Both the position numbers and the translations under genes were made by a program. Below are positions 1-6,439 of a DNA stretch of 9,011 bases, piece by piece (position 1 is the first letter of the stretch; each line of letters starts with the position of its first letter). Source of the stretch: PVC group bacterium (GTDB taxonomy: Bacteria; Verrucomicrobiota; Kiritimatiellia; SS1-B-03-39; PXDE01); assembly GCA_003566475.1 (NCBI GenBank), contig PXDE01000320.1, forward strand, positions 1 to 9,011, in the 5' to 3' direction. The notes under the pieces are model-generated. The model ran no database searches and was not told the origin of the DNA. It was given only the letters and a program-made list of their open reading frames with translations.

Positions 1-286
1 CCGCCGGTCCCGGAGAAGCCGGGTTCGCGGGTCCGCGCCGAGACAAGAGCTGCTGCCGGGCGATGTACTGCCGGTCGGCCTCGCTCAGGGAGCTCACCGG
101 AAACCGGAAGGTGTGGCCGTCGCGCTCGAAATGGGCCTGGCCGTCCTGAACCCCGAGGAGGATGGCCTGCATCTGGCGGCCCCGGACGTCGGTCCAGGTG
201 CGGATCCCGGCCAGGGCGGGGAGGGCCGACAGGGCCAGCAGGAGCGCGGTGGCCCGGAGGCGGGAGAACGTTCGGAAGGTGCGCAT
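1..286 (-). CDS. Secreted SHD1-domain (SLA1 homology domain 1) protein, partial at the left edge
   Basis: The frame reads leftward from an ATG at 286 and stays open to base 1, giving 95 residues with the C-terminus missing. Residues 1-26 form a signal peptide: a basic start (MRTFRTFSRLR), a hydrophobic Ala/Leu core and a likely cut after ALPALA. Residues 29-76 match the bacterial SHD1 pattern: RTWTDVRGR, then an aliphatic strand, a DG turn (DGQAHFERDGH), FRFPVSSLSEADRQYI. In this family the R-x-W-T-D start and the final LS-x-x-D-x-x-Y are the most constant parts. The domain is named after yeast Sla1; its bacterial role is not established. A good Shine-Dalgarno (GGAGG, 294-298) lies 7 nt before the ATG and overlaps the stop codon of the upstream gene, so the two are probably co-transcribed and coupled. 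After residue 82 the chain turns Pro/Ala-rich, perhaps a linker. Confidence 0.8.
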   Translation of the reverse strand, partial: MRTFRTFSRLRATALLLALSALPALAGIRTWTDVRGRQMQAILLGVQDGQAHFERDGHTFRFPVSSLSEADRQYIARQQLLSRRGPANPASPGPA

Positions 287-297
287 GGTCGGGCCTC

Positions 298-1956
298 CTA
301 GTCCAGCGGTCCGCGGAACACGACGATGTAGGCGTCGGCGTAGCCCCCGCCGAACCGGGGCTGGAGCGGGCGCAGAAGCGGCGTGGGCAGATCCTCGTTG
401 TGGCCGGCCAGGGCCGATCCCACCGCCGCGAACCCGTCGCGGGTCTTCTCCAGCCCCTCCAGCCGCACCCCGGGCAGGTAGCTGGAGTAGCGGAGCTGGG
501 TGAAGTCGCGGTTGAACGCGGCCACGTACTGCCCCCCGAACCGGCTGCCGTCGCGGGGATACGTCCAGATCGCGTTGGGGGTCTCGATGAGTCCGGTGGC
601 GGATCTGCCGGTAAAGATGAAGCCCCCCTCGTCCAGGGACCGGAACTGGCTGATATTGATAGTGTTGGGCCGGTTGCGGGCGCTGGCGGACTCGAAGTTG
701 CCCGGCACGTAGGAAAGCCAGGAACTCATCACCAGCACGTCGAAGTTCTCGGGGTTGATGCGCACGATATAGGTGGCCTGGCCCACCTGCATGCCCCAGG
801 TGGACATCCCGTACCCCCCGCTGCCGCCATGGGGACGCCGGAGGTCGAACGGGTGGCGGGTGTAGACCGAGTTGCCCCCGTCGGAGCTGCCGATGATGAG
901 GATGTTGCCCTGGACATCGAACCCTCCGTCGCGCACGTAAGAATCGGACACCAGCCGGAAGTTGTCGTGCCCGACCACGCCGCCGTCCCAGCCGTAGATC
1001 TCCCAGCGGAACGTCCCGTCGGCGTCGAATCCGTGGACGTAGGGACGCCACCACGGCTCGCGCCCGGTCCCCGGATTGTTGTGCCCGCCGCCGATCAGGC
1101 TGCCGTCCTTGCGCGACACCCCGAGCAGGCGCCCGGACCCGGCGGTGCGCTCGATCGGGGTCAGCTCCGACCCGTCCGCCCGCAGGCGCCACCACCCCCC
1201 GGCCGAGAACACGTAATTCCCCTCGTGGTCCAGATGCAGCGGATCGGGCGCGTTGCGGTACCCCGGGAACAGCCAGGCCCATTCCAGGTTCCAGGTGGCG
1301 GGGTCGATCTGCGCGATGAACACGTCGCCCGGAGTCTCCACCCCCTGAAAGCGCCTCGATCCGGTGTTGCGGCCGGTGGCCGCCGGGGCCTCGCGGACCC
1401 GCGGCCCCCGCCCGGCCCACTCGCGGAAGGCCCGGGTGGCGTGGCCGGTCACCACCAGCTTGCCCTGGTCGTTCACCCGGCCGAACTCCAGGCTGGCCAC
1501 GCCCCAGTCGAACCGGGTCACCTCGACCACCCGCTGCATGTCCGGACTGAACCGGACGAACATCCCGGCCACGTCGGGATTGTGGCGGGCGAGGTCGCTG
1601 GGATGCCCGCCAGTCCGGGGATCGCGTCCGTCGAAGGGGTCCAGGCCGCGGTGCTGGCCGCGCCCCAGCACGCGGGGCCGGGGCTGGGCCGGGAACTGAG
1701 GCCCCCAGGCGTTGCCGAAGGCCAGGATGCTGCCGTCCCGGAGCGTGTCCACGGCCACGAATTCCTCGATGCCCTCGGACCCGAAGAACGTGGCCGCGAC
1801 CGGATCGAGGTAGCGGTCGTGAGAGGCCGCCTTGCGGTTGAACTCGGAATATCGGTCGGCTCGGGCTGACAGGGCCGGGCCCAGCAGCAGGACGGAGGTC
1901 AGCGCGGCCGCGCCCGACCGGCGGAGGGCGGCGATGGGAGTCGGATGGGTATTCAT
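298..1956 (-). CDS. Secreted beta-propeller-like (SBBP-type repeat) protein, function unknown
   Basis: 552 residues from the ATG at 1956. A TTG two codons upstream (1962) is in frame, but I prefer the ATG because the putative promoter -10 box ends only 8 nt before it. Residues 1-33 look like a signal peptide (LRRSG, then a hydrophobic stretch, ALSARA). The mature protein repeats a motif in which an aromatic/Gly strand is followed by D-x-x-G-x-(I/L)-x-x-x-G: TLRDGSILAFG near 71-81, VNDQGKLVVTG near 161-171, FDVQGNILIIG near 346-356, LDEGGFIFTG near 441-450, KTRDGFAAVG near 504-513. It closes with LQPRFGGGYADAYIVVF (531-547), the usual strand of SBBP or delta-60-like blades. No catalytic motif is apparent; it is Trp- and Gly-rich and probably extracytoplasmic. 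It is the first gene of a likely two-gene operon with the SHD1 protein 11 nt downstream, so the two may work together. The propeller assignment rests on repeat pattern only. Confidence 0.75.
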   Translation of the reverse strand: MNTHPTPIAALRRSGAAALTSVLLLGPALSARADRYSEFNRKAASHDRYLDPVAATFFGSEGIEEFVAVDTLRDGSILAFGNAWGPQFPAQPRPRVLGRGQHRGLDPFDGRDPRTGGHPSDLARHNPDVAGMFVRFSPDMQRVVEVTRFDWGVASLEFGRVNDQGKLVVTGHATRAFREWAGRGPRVREAPAATGRNTGSRRFQGVETPGDVFIAQIDPATWNLEWAWLFPGYRNAPDPLHLDHEGNYVFSAGGWWRLRADGSELTPIERTAGSGRLLGVSRKDGSLIGGGHNNPGTGREPWWRPYVHGFDADGTFRWEIYGWDGGVVGHDNFRLVSDSYVRDGGFDVQGNILIIGSSDGGNSVYTRHPFDLRRPHGGSGGYGMSTWGMQVGQATYIVRINPENFDVLVMSSWLSYVPGNFESASARNRPNTINISQFRSLDEGGFIFTGRSATGLIETPNAIWTYPRDGSRFGGQYVAAFNRDFTQLRYSSYLPGVRLEGLEKTRDGFAAVGSALAGHNEDLPTPLLRPLQPRFGGGYADAYIVVFRGPLD

Positions 1957-1964
1957 GGCCAAAC

Positions 1965-1993
1965 AGGGTAGCCCGAAATCGGGGGAGGCTCAA
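1965..1993 (-). promoter_or_regulatory. Candidate sigma-70 promoter for the propeller/SHD1 operon, nearly leaderless
   Basis: Read on the minus strand: -35 TTGAGC (1988-1993), 17-nt spacer, -10 TACCCT (1965-1970, fits TANNNT). The -10 ends 8 nt before the ATG at 1956, so the expected transcript start falls at or within about two bases of the start codon. No Shine-Dalgarno lies in front of this ATG, which agrees with a leaderless mRNA. Confidence 0.45.
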
Positions 1994-2001
1994 CCCGCGC
2001 C

Positions 2002-2030
2002 TTGCCCGCGACCGGCGGAACGGTCATAAA
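2002..2030 (+). promoter_or_regulatory. Candidate sigma-70 promoter for the glycosyltransferase pair
   Basis: -35 TTGCCC (2002-2007), 17-nt spacer, -10 CATAAA (2025-2030); each box matches 4 of 6 consensus bases. It predicts a short leader that contains the Shine-Dalgarno GGGAGG (2042-2047), 6 nt before the ATG at 2054. It lies back to back with the minus-strand promoter at 1965-1993. Confidence 0.4.
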
Positions 2031-2053
2031 CCTCGGCCATCGGGAGGGTGGCG

Positions 2054-3172
2054 ATGCATGTGATGGTGGACATCCAGCCGGCGGTGGGGCCGGGGGCGGG
2101 GATCGGGCGCTACGTGCGCTCGCTGCTCGGGCCTCTGGCCGCCCAGCGACGGCCGGAGGACCGCCTGTCCCTGTTCTACTTCGATTTCCGCCGCCGGGGT
2201 GTCCCGCCCCTCCCGGCCGGGGCCGAGGTCCGGGCCCACCGCTGGATCCCGGGGCGGATCGTGCAGCGGGCGTGGCGGACCTTCCGGGCCCCGCCCTTCG
2301 ACTGGTTCTCGGGACCGGCCGACCTGTTCCACTTCACCAACTTCGTGACCCGCCCGCTCCGTCGGGGCCGGTCGGTGGTGTCTATCCACGATGCCTCCTT
2401 CCTCCGGCACCCCGAGACCCTGGAGCCGAAGAACCTCGCCTTTCTCACCCGACACATCCGGCGTTCCGTGGAGACTGCCGACGCCATCATCACCATCTCC
2501 CGGTTCACCGCCGACGAGCTGCACGCGCTGCTCGACGTGCCCCGGGAGAAGCTCCACCCCATCCATCTCGGCCTGGGCGAGCATCTCGCCCCGCCCTCCC
2601 CCGACGGCATCACGGCCGCCCGGAAGGTCCTGCGGCTGGACCGGCCCTACCTGCTCCATGTGGGCACCCTGGAGCCGCGCAAGAACCTGACCCTCCTGGT
2701 GGACGCCTTCGAGCGCCTGGACCGAGCCGACCTCGACCTGGTGCTGGCCGGCAAGCCGGGCTGGCACACCGGGCCCATCCTCGCCCGCATCGAGGCATCC
2801 CCCCTGCGCGACCGCATCCGCCGGCTCGACTTCGTTCCCGAAGCGCACCTGGCCGGCCTGTACGGAGGCGCGAGCCTCTACGTCTGCCCCACGCTCTACG
2901 AAGGGTTCGGGTTCACCCCGCTGGAGGCCATGCGGTGCGGCGTGCCCGTGGTCGCCTCCCGGTCGAGCTGCCTGCCCGAGGTGCTGGGCGACGCCCCGGT
3001 CTGGGTCGATGGCTACGATGCCGGGGACTGGACCGACGTGCTCCGCCAGACCCTCGACGACGAGGCCGCGCAGGCGGTGGCGCGAGAGCGCGGGCTGGCC
3101 CAGGCCGCCGGCTACACCTGGGCCGCCACCGCCGCCGCCCACTGGGACGTGTACCGGAAGGTGCTGGCATGA
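2054..3172 (+). CDS. Glycosyltransferase family 4 (GT-B fold), first of a pair
   Basis: A cytoplasmic enzyme that transfers a sugar from a nucleotide-sugar donor to a growing glycan or lipid-linked acceptor, retaining anomeric configuration (family knowledge). 372 residues, a normal GT4 length. The N-terminal Rossmann domain opens with MHVMVDIQ and the Gly-rich GAGIGRYVRSLL (15-26); VVSIHDASFL (108-117) is the conserved H-D loop. The linker TADAIITISRFTADEL (141-156) is typical. The C-terminal donor domain has LLHVGTLEPRKNLTLLV (200-216), with the phosphate-contacting R-K-N, and the E-x7-E motif EGFGFTPLE (E283, E291), followed by MRCGVPVVAS. The ATG at 2054 is chosen over an in-frame GTG at 2048 because GGGAGG at 2042-2047 spaces correctly only to the ATG. 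Its stop overlaps the start of the next gene (ATGA), so they are translationally coupled. Donor and acceptor cannot be read from sequence; members are often annotated as mannosyl- or rhamnosyltransferases. Confidence 0.93.
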   Translation: MHVMVDIQPAVGPGAGIGRYVRSLLGPLAAQRRPEDRLSLFYFDFRRRGVPPLPAGAEVRAHRWIPGRIVQRAWRTFRAPPFDWFSGPADLFHFTNFVTRPLRRGRSVVSIHDASFLRHPETLEPKNLAFLTRHIRRSVETADAIITISRFTADELHALLDVPREKLHPIHLGLGEHLAPPSPDGITAARKVLRLDRPYLLHVGTLEPRKNLTLLVDAFERLDRADLDLVLAGKPGWHTGPILARIEASPLRDRIRRLDFVPEAHLAGLYGGASLYVCPTLYEGFGFTPLEAMRCGVPVVASRSSCLPEVLGDAPVWVDGYDAGDWTDVLRQTLDDEAAQAVARERGLAQAAGYTWAATAAAHWDVYRKVLA

Positions 3173-4314
3173 TCCGCATCGGCTTCGACGCCCGCTGGAT
3201 CGCCGTCGAGGGCGGAGGCATCAGCACCTATGCCCGCGAGATCCTCCGCCGGATGCTGCATGCGCCTGGCGATGCCGAGTTCACCGTGTTCGTCCGCGAC
3301 GCGGCGGCCCGCGAGGCCCTGGTCGCCGAGGGGGTGATTCCCGGTTCCGGGCCGACCCGGACCGTGATCGCGCCCTGGAGCCCGATGGCCCCGGCCTCCC
3401 AGGTCTTTATGCCGAGCCGCATCCGGGCGGCCGGCATCGGTCTGTTCCACTCGCCGAACTTCGCCCTGCCCCTGGCCGCGTTCTCGGGGATCCGGCGCCC
3501 GGTGCGGGGGGTGGTCACCGTGCACGACCTGATCCCGCTCGTGATGCCCGACCACGCGCCCCGGAGCCGGAAATCGCGGTTTGCCCCCGCCTTCCGGCGC
3601 TACCTCAGGGCCTGCGTGCGCCGGGCCGACCGGGTGGTGACGGTCAGCGAGCACTCGCGGCAGGATCTGATCGGCCGCCTCGCCCTGCCCCCGGATCGGG
3701 TGATCGTGATTCCGAACGGGGTGTCGGAGCGGTTTCGCCCGGGTCCAGCCGGCCCCGCCGAAGCGTCGGCCCCGGAGATCCTGTACGTGGGCCGACGCGA
3801 TCCCTACAAGGGCCTGGTCACGCTGGTGGAGGCGCTGGCCGAAGTGCGGCGTACGGTTCCGGAGACGCGGCTGCGGGTGATTGGTCCCGCCGACGACCGG
3901 TATCCCGAGGCCCCGGAGCGGGCGAAGGCGCTGGGGCTGGAGCAGGCGGGGGCATGGAGCGGGCATGTGGACGACGACGAACTGGTCGCGGCCTACCGCC
4001 GGGCCTCGGTCCTCGCCCTGCCCTCCCGCTACGAAGGCTTCGGGCTGCCGGTGATCGAGGCCATGGCCTGCGGAACCCCGGTGGTCTGCTTCCGGGGCGG
4101 ATCGCTGGAGGAGGTCGCGGGCGGTGCCGCCCTACATCCCGCGCCGGAAACCTCGGAGGGCCTGGCCACGGGTCTGGTCCGGATCCTCACCGACCCGCCC
4201 CTGGCCGCCCGCCTCCGCGAGGCGGGCCTGGCCCGCGCCGCCGCCTTCTCCTGGGACCGCACCGCCAAGGCCACGCTGGACCTGTACCGGAGGTTGCTGA
4301 CAGATCCGCCTTAG
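3169..4314 (+). CDS. Glycosyltransferase family 4 (GT-B fold), second of a pair
   Basis: 381 residues, beginning in the 4-nt ATGA overlap with the preceding glycosyltransferase. GGAAGG just upstream is its ribosome site. The frame is open much further upstream, but that part lies inside the first gene out of frame, so the ATG at 3169 is the start. Domains: N-terminal GT4 with MIRIGFDARW, the Gly-rich loop GGGISTYAREIL (15-26), HSPNF (94-98) and VVTVHDLIPLV (115-125); hinge ADRVVTVSEHSRQDL (153-167); donor domain ILYVGRRDPYKGL (204-216, R-K contacts) and the E-x7-E motif EGFGLPVIE (E289, E297), then AMACGTPVV. It shares the fold and motif order of its neighbour but differs widely in sequence, so it is not a recent duplicate. 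It probably adds the next sugar to the same surface polysaccharide or glycolipid. No polymerase, flippase or sugar-nucleotide synthesis gene is visible nearby. Confidence 0.93.
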   Translation: MIRIGFDARWIAVEGGGISTYAREILRRMLHAPGDAEFTVFVRDAAAREALVAEGVIPGSGPTRTVIAPWSPMAPASQVFMPSRIRAAGIGLFHSPNFALPLAAFSGIRRPVRGVVTVHDLIPLVMPDHAPRSRKSRFAPAFRRYLRACVRRADRVVTVSEHSRQDLIGRLALPPDRVIVIPNGVSERFRPGPAGPAEASAPEILYVGRRDPYKGLVTLVEALAEVRRTVPETRLRVIGPADDRYPEAPERAKALGLEQAGAWSGHVDDDELVAAYRRASVLALPSRYEGFGLPVIEAMACGTPVVCFRGGSLEEVAGGAALHPAPETSEGLATGLVRILTDPPLAARLREAGLARAAAFSWDRTAKATLDLYRRLLTDPP

Positions 4315-4330
4315 CCGGAACCATGCAGCG

Positions 4331-4517
4331 GAACCGCGAATGGACGCGAATGAACGCCAATGGGGACAAGGTGAAACCACGCCGTGGACTCCGGCCGCCC
4401 ACACTCACAGGGGGGTGAGCGCAATCCGGCCTCTCCGCCATTCTGAAATTCGCGTCCATCCCCTCCTCCGGAGGGGTGCCCGAAGGGCGGGGTGGGCTGG
4501 GCGTTCATTCGCGGTTC
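4331..4517. repeat. 187-bp inverted-repeat element with 10-nt unit repeats at its end
   Basis: The left end has three consecutive 10-nt units: CGCGAATGGA, CGCGAATGAA, CGCCAATGGG (4335-4364). The right end GGCGTTCATTCGCGGTTC (4500-4517) is the exact reverse complement of the left end once one unit (10 nt) is removed. A further inverted piece, ATTCGCGTCCAT, sits at 4448-4459. The middle carries two adjacent hairpins: CCCCTCC/GGAGGGG (4460-4466 and 4470-4476, 3-nt loop) and GCCC-GAA-GGGC (4478-4488). No T-tract follows, so it is not a standard terminator, though it could stop or stabilise the glycosyltransferase mRNA. An open frame across it (4340-4645) has repeat-derived composition and is not a gene. 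Confidence 0.7.
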
Positions 4518-4623
4518 AAAGTCGTCCGGGGGCTGGATCGTTCCGGCTTAGATCGAGCCCGGCTGGACTAGCTGATCCGGCGCCGCTGCCGTTTCCGCCG
4601 CCCGGGAGGGCGAGTCCCTCCTT

Positions 4624-5013
4624 GGGCGCATTCGCGTCAACCTAAGACGGAACCGATTCAAGCACAGAATGTTATGATCTGGATTCCCCGGTCCAGCGCC
4701 AGGCGTTCCAAGCGGATCTAGTAGCCTCTGCCGAACCCCAACGGGGTTCCATCCGCCAGCCTAGGGTTGCGGCCTTGCCGCTACCCTGGGTCCGTCCCCT
4801 CCCAAGGACCAACCCCAACGGGGTTGCGTCCGCCCCGCCCAGGGCGTGGGTTGGGTCGGACGCAACGCCTTCAGGGTAGGGATGTTATCAACCCCTAGAA
4901 CCCAGGGTAGCTCGTTCCTCGCAACCCTGGGCTGGGGGTACGTAGCCCCGTTGGGGCATCCGGATGCGCAGTCGGCAGCTTTCGCGTCCGCTTAGGTTGA
5001 CGCGAATGCGCCC
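4624..5013. mobile_element. 390-bp non-coding MITE-like element with perfect 23-bp terminal inverted repeats
   Basis: The ends are perfect inverted repeats of 23 bp (4624-4646 and 4991-5013), starting GGGCGCATTCGCGTCAACC when read inward. Similarity continues weakly outward for about 14 bp on each side. Inside are the palindrome-like AACCCCAACGGGGTT twice in direct orientation (4734-4748, 4811-4825) and once inverted as GCCCCGTTGGGGC (4945-4957); the stem GTTGCGTCCG/CGGACGCAAC (4823-4832, 4857-4866); and CCCAGGGT...ACCCTGGG (4901-4908, 4924-4931). There is no convincing gene inside and no transposase. It fills the space between convergent genes, ending 32 bp from the cupin stop codon. I recall similar CCCAGGGT/ACCCTGGG elements in PVC genomes. 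I could not identify a target-site duplication. Confidence 0.6.
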
Positions 5014-5045
5014 TGGGCGGGACGAGCCGGAGGGCCCTGGACCCG

Positions 5046-5555
5046 TCATCTCCGCCGGGGATCATCCTCCGGATCCACATAGTTGATCTCCAGCGGACCG
5101 ATCGAGGTGATGTGCAGAATCGTATCTCCTTCGCTCCCCGTCAGCACATAGTGAACCGAACCAGGAGGAATCATGCTGTATGTCCCCGGCTCGAGTCGCT
5201 CGGCCTCCTCCCGATCCACCGTCTCCCCGTGGCCCAGATAGAACTCTCCGGAGAGCACCACCGCACGCTCGGGCAGCGGGTGCGTGTGGGGGGCGATGAC
5301 GTAGTCCGGCGGCAACCTGAGCCTGAGCGTGTAGACTTCGCCTTCTGCGGAAGGATCCCCTTCAAGAACGGCGACTTCCGCGCCTCGCTCGAAGGCGGGA
5401 GGAGCGGCCTGCCATTCGATCTCTGAGGGGCGGAAAACCTGGTGCGGGGGATGCTGGCCGCCGCCATGCGCGATCCCGGTCTCGCCGTGCGGCCGTCGGT
5501 CGCAGGCAGTGAGGAGCACAGCCAGCAGCATGCCAAGGGGTATCGCGTTGCGCAT
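5046..5555 (-). CDS. Cupin-domain lipoprotein
   Basis: 169 residues. The N-terminus MRNAIPLGMLLAVLLTAC is a type II signal peptide with lipobox L-T-A-C18, so the protein is lipid-anchored outside the cytoplasm. The cupin barrel spans about residues 60-157. Motif 1 fits G(X)5HXH(X)3-4E(X)6G at its core: H90-T-H92, three residues, E96, six residues, G103. Motif 2 fits G(X)5PXG(X)2H: G124, P130, G132, H135, with Thr instead of the usual terminal Asn. H90, H92, E96 and H135 would bind one metal ion, so a small-molecule binding or enzymatic role is possible, but the substrate is unknown. A His-rich stretch (HGGGQHPPH, 30-38) follows the anchor. GGAGGT at 5562-5567 lies 6 nt before the ATG. The gene stands alone, with repeat-filled regions on both sides. 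Confidence 0.88.
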   Translation of the reverse strand: MRNAIPLGMLLAVLLTACDRRPHGETGIAHGGGQHPPHQVFRPSEIEWQAAPPAFERGAEVAVLEGDPSAEGEVYTLRLRLPPDYVIAPHTHPLPERAVVLSGEFYLGHGETVDREEAERLEPGTYSMIPPGSVHYVLTGSEGDTILHITSIGPLEINYVDPEDDPRRR

Positions 5556-5614
5556 GGATCGACCTCCGATGAACGTCCGTGCCTGCCAGATGGACCGCGA
5601 TGACCGGTCGGGTC

Positions 5615-5642
5615 AGCGTACCCGCCTACCCCTTGCTGTCAA
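5615..5642 (-). promoter_or_regulatory. Candidate sigma-70 promoter for the cupin lipoprotein
   Basis: On the minus strand there is a perfect -35 TTGACA (5637-5642), a 16-nt spacer and -10 TACGCT (5615-5620, TANNNT). It predicts a leader of about 50 nt that includes the Shine-Dalgarno of the cupin gene. This is the best -35 box in the window. Confidence 0.5.
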
Positions 5643-5662
5643 GGCGATGGTCCTGGCGCCTG

Positions 5663-5684
5663 GGGCGCATTTGCGTCAACCAAG
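5663..5684 (+). repeat. Isolated third copy of the 23-bp terminal repeat
   Basis: GGGCGCATTTGCGTCAACC followed by AAG matches the left terminal repeat at 4624-4646 in the same orientation, with one C-to-T change and one missing T. It has no partner in inverted orientation nearby; instead the nested palindrome at 5699-5920 begins 14 bp later. It may be the remaining end of a rearranged element. Confidence 0.6.
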
Positions 5685-5698
5685 TGCGGCGTATGCCC

Positions 5699-5920
5699 TC
5701 CCATGGAATCGCCCCTTCAGGGCTCCTGATCCTATAGGACGCTTACCCCCAGGGCTCTCGCCCTGGGCTGGCCTGAGTCGCCCCTTCGGGGCTCGGCATC
5801 GATCCACCTGTCCGGTTCGCCCGCAAGCCCCGGAGGGGCGACTCAGCCCAGCCTGGGCCGTCGGGCCCAGGATCCAGGTTTCTCAACGGTTCGGAGCCCT
5901 GAAGGGGCGATTCAATGGGA
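5699..5920. repeat. 222-bp nested inverted-repeat element
   Basis: The outer arms 5699-5726 and 5893-5920 are reverse complements over 28 bp with one mismatch. An inner pair, 5773-5793 and 5826-5846, matches over 21 bp with one mismatch. Each half also has its own hairpin: CCCAGGGC-TCTC-GCCCTGGG (5748-5767) and CCTGGGCC-GTCG-GGCCCAGG (5852-5871). A single strand could fold into one long branched stem. Short motifs such as GCCCCTTCGGGGC recur. No coding potential beyond repeat-derived open frames. Confidence 0.75.
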
Positions 5921-6083
5921 TGGGATGGCCCATTCGCGGCCACGCCCCAGGGTGGGCGTAACTACCGAGGTTCTCGCGAGGGCCAGATCTGGACGCGCGC
6001 TGCGTTCAGCGGCCTGTGGGCGCAACGCGGCCGGAAGCCGGGCCCGCGCCGGCAAGAACCATCTGCTCCTGAGCCCAATCCGG

Positions 6084-6306
6084 CCCATGAGAGCCCACGA
6101 TCGTGGAAGTACACTGTCCCCGGCTGAGCCTATGTGAGTCCACGATCGTGGAAGGACATCGTCCTCGGCTTGGCCAATGTATAGCCATGATTGCGGGAGG
6201 AATCGTCCCCGCCATGCCTATGTGAGCTCACGATCGTGGTCTCACACAGTCTTTGGCCAGGCCTATGTGACGCTACGATCGTGGCTTCACACCGTCCTTC
6301 GCCTGG
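6084..6306. repeat. Tandem array: five degenerate units of about 45 bp, each with a palindromic core
   Basis: Units at 6084-6128, 6129-6173, 6174-6216, 6217-6261 and 6262-6306 (45, 45, 43, 45, 45 bp). Most begin CCTATGTGAG or close to it, then the 12-bp palindrome CCACGATCGTGG, then a tail with a GTCC element and ending near GG. Cores lie at 6095, 6140, 6185, 6228 and 6273. Units 1 and 2 have the perfect 12-mer; units 4 and 5 keep CGATCGTGG; unit 3 is decayed (CCATGATTGCGG). The tails also match between units, so there are no unique spacers and this is not CRISPR. It lies between the nested palindrome and the LysM gene. Confidence 0.8.
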
Positions 6307-6439
6307 CTGTGGATAGGCCTCCGTCGGTTCCCAAATCGCCCCCCTCCAGTGTAAGGCGTCGCCGTGCGGCCCGAAGGGTCGTGTTCCTTACGAAGCACAG
6401 AATCGGCCAGATTCGCTTCATTCCCTCGTACACCACCCA

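Noticed and set aside
400..1869. 489-codon plus-strand open frame
   Set aside because: Antisense to the propeller gene; Pro/Gly/Val/His-rich composition typical of GC-rich shadows, while the minus-strand frame has a signal peptide and propeller repeats.
2024..3142. 372-codon minus-strand open frame
   Set aside because: Antisense to a clear GT4 glycosyltransferase; Gly/Arg/Pro-rich with no domain.
4460..4488. Rho-independent terminator for the glycosyltransferase operon
   Set aside because: The hairpins are strong but no T-tract follows on either strand; kept only as part of the repeat element.
4340..4645. 101-codon plus-strand open frame
   Set aside because: It crosses the inverted-repeat element and the end of the MITE-like element; composition follows the repeats.
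5509..5961. 150-codon plus-strand open frame
   Set aside because: It starts antisense to the cupin gene and runs through the nested palindrome; no coding signature.
6006..6215. Minus-strand repeat protein with a 15-residue period (STIVxSH)
   Set aside because: The periodicity comes from the 45-bp DNA repeat; the 43-bp unit breaks the frame and there is no start signal.
6084..6306. CRISPR array
   Set aside because: The whole 45-bp unit is repeated, including what would be spacers; the repeats are degenerate and no cas gene is present.
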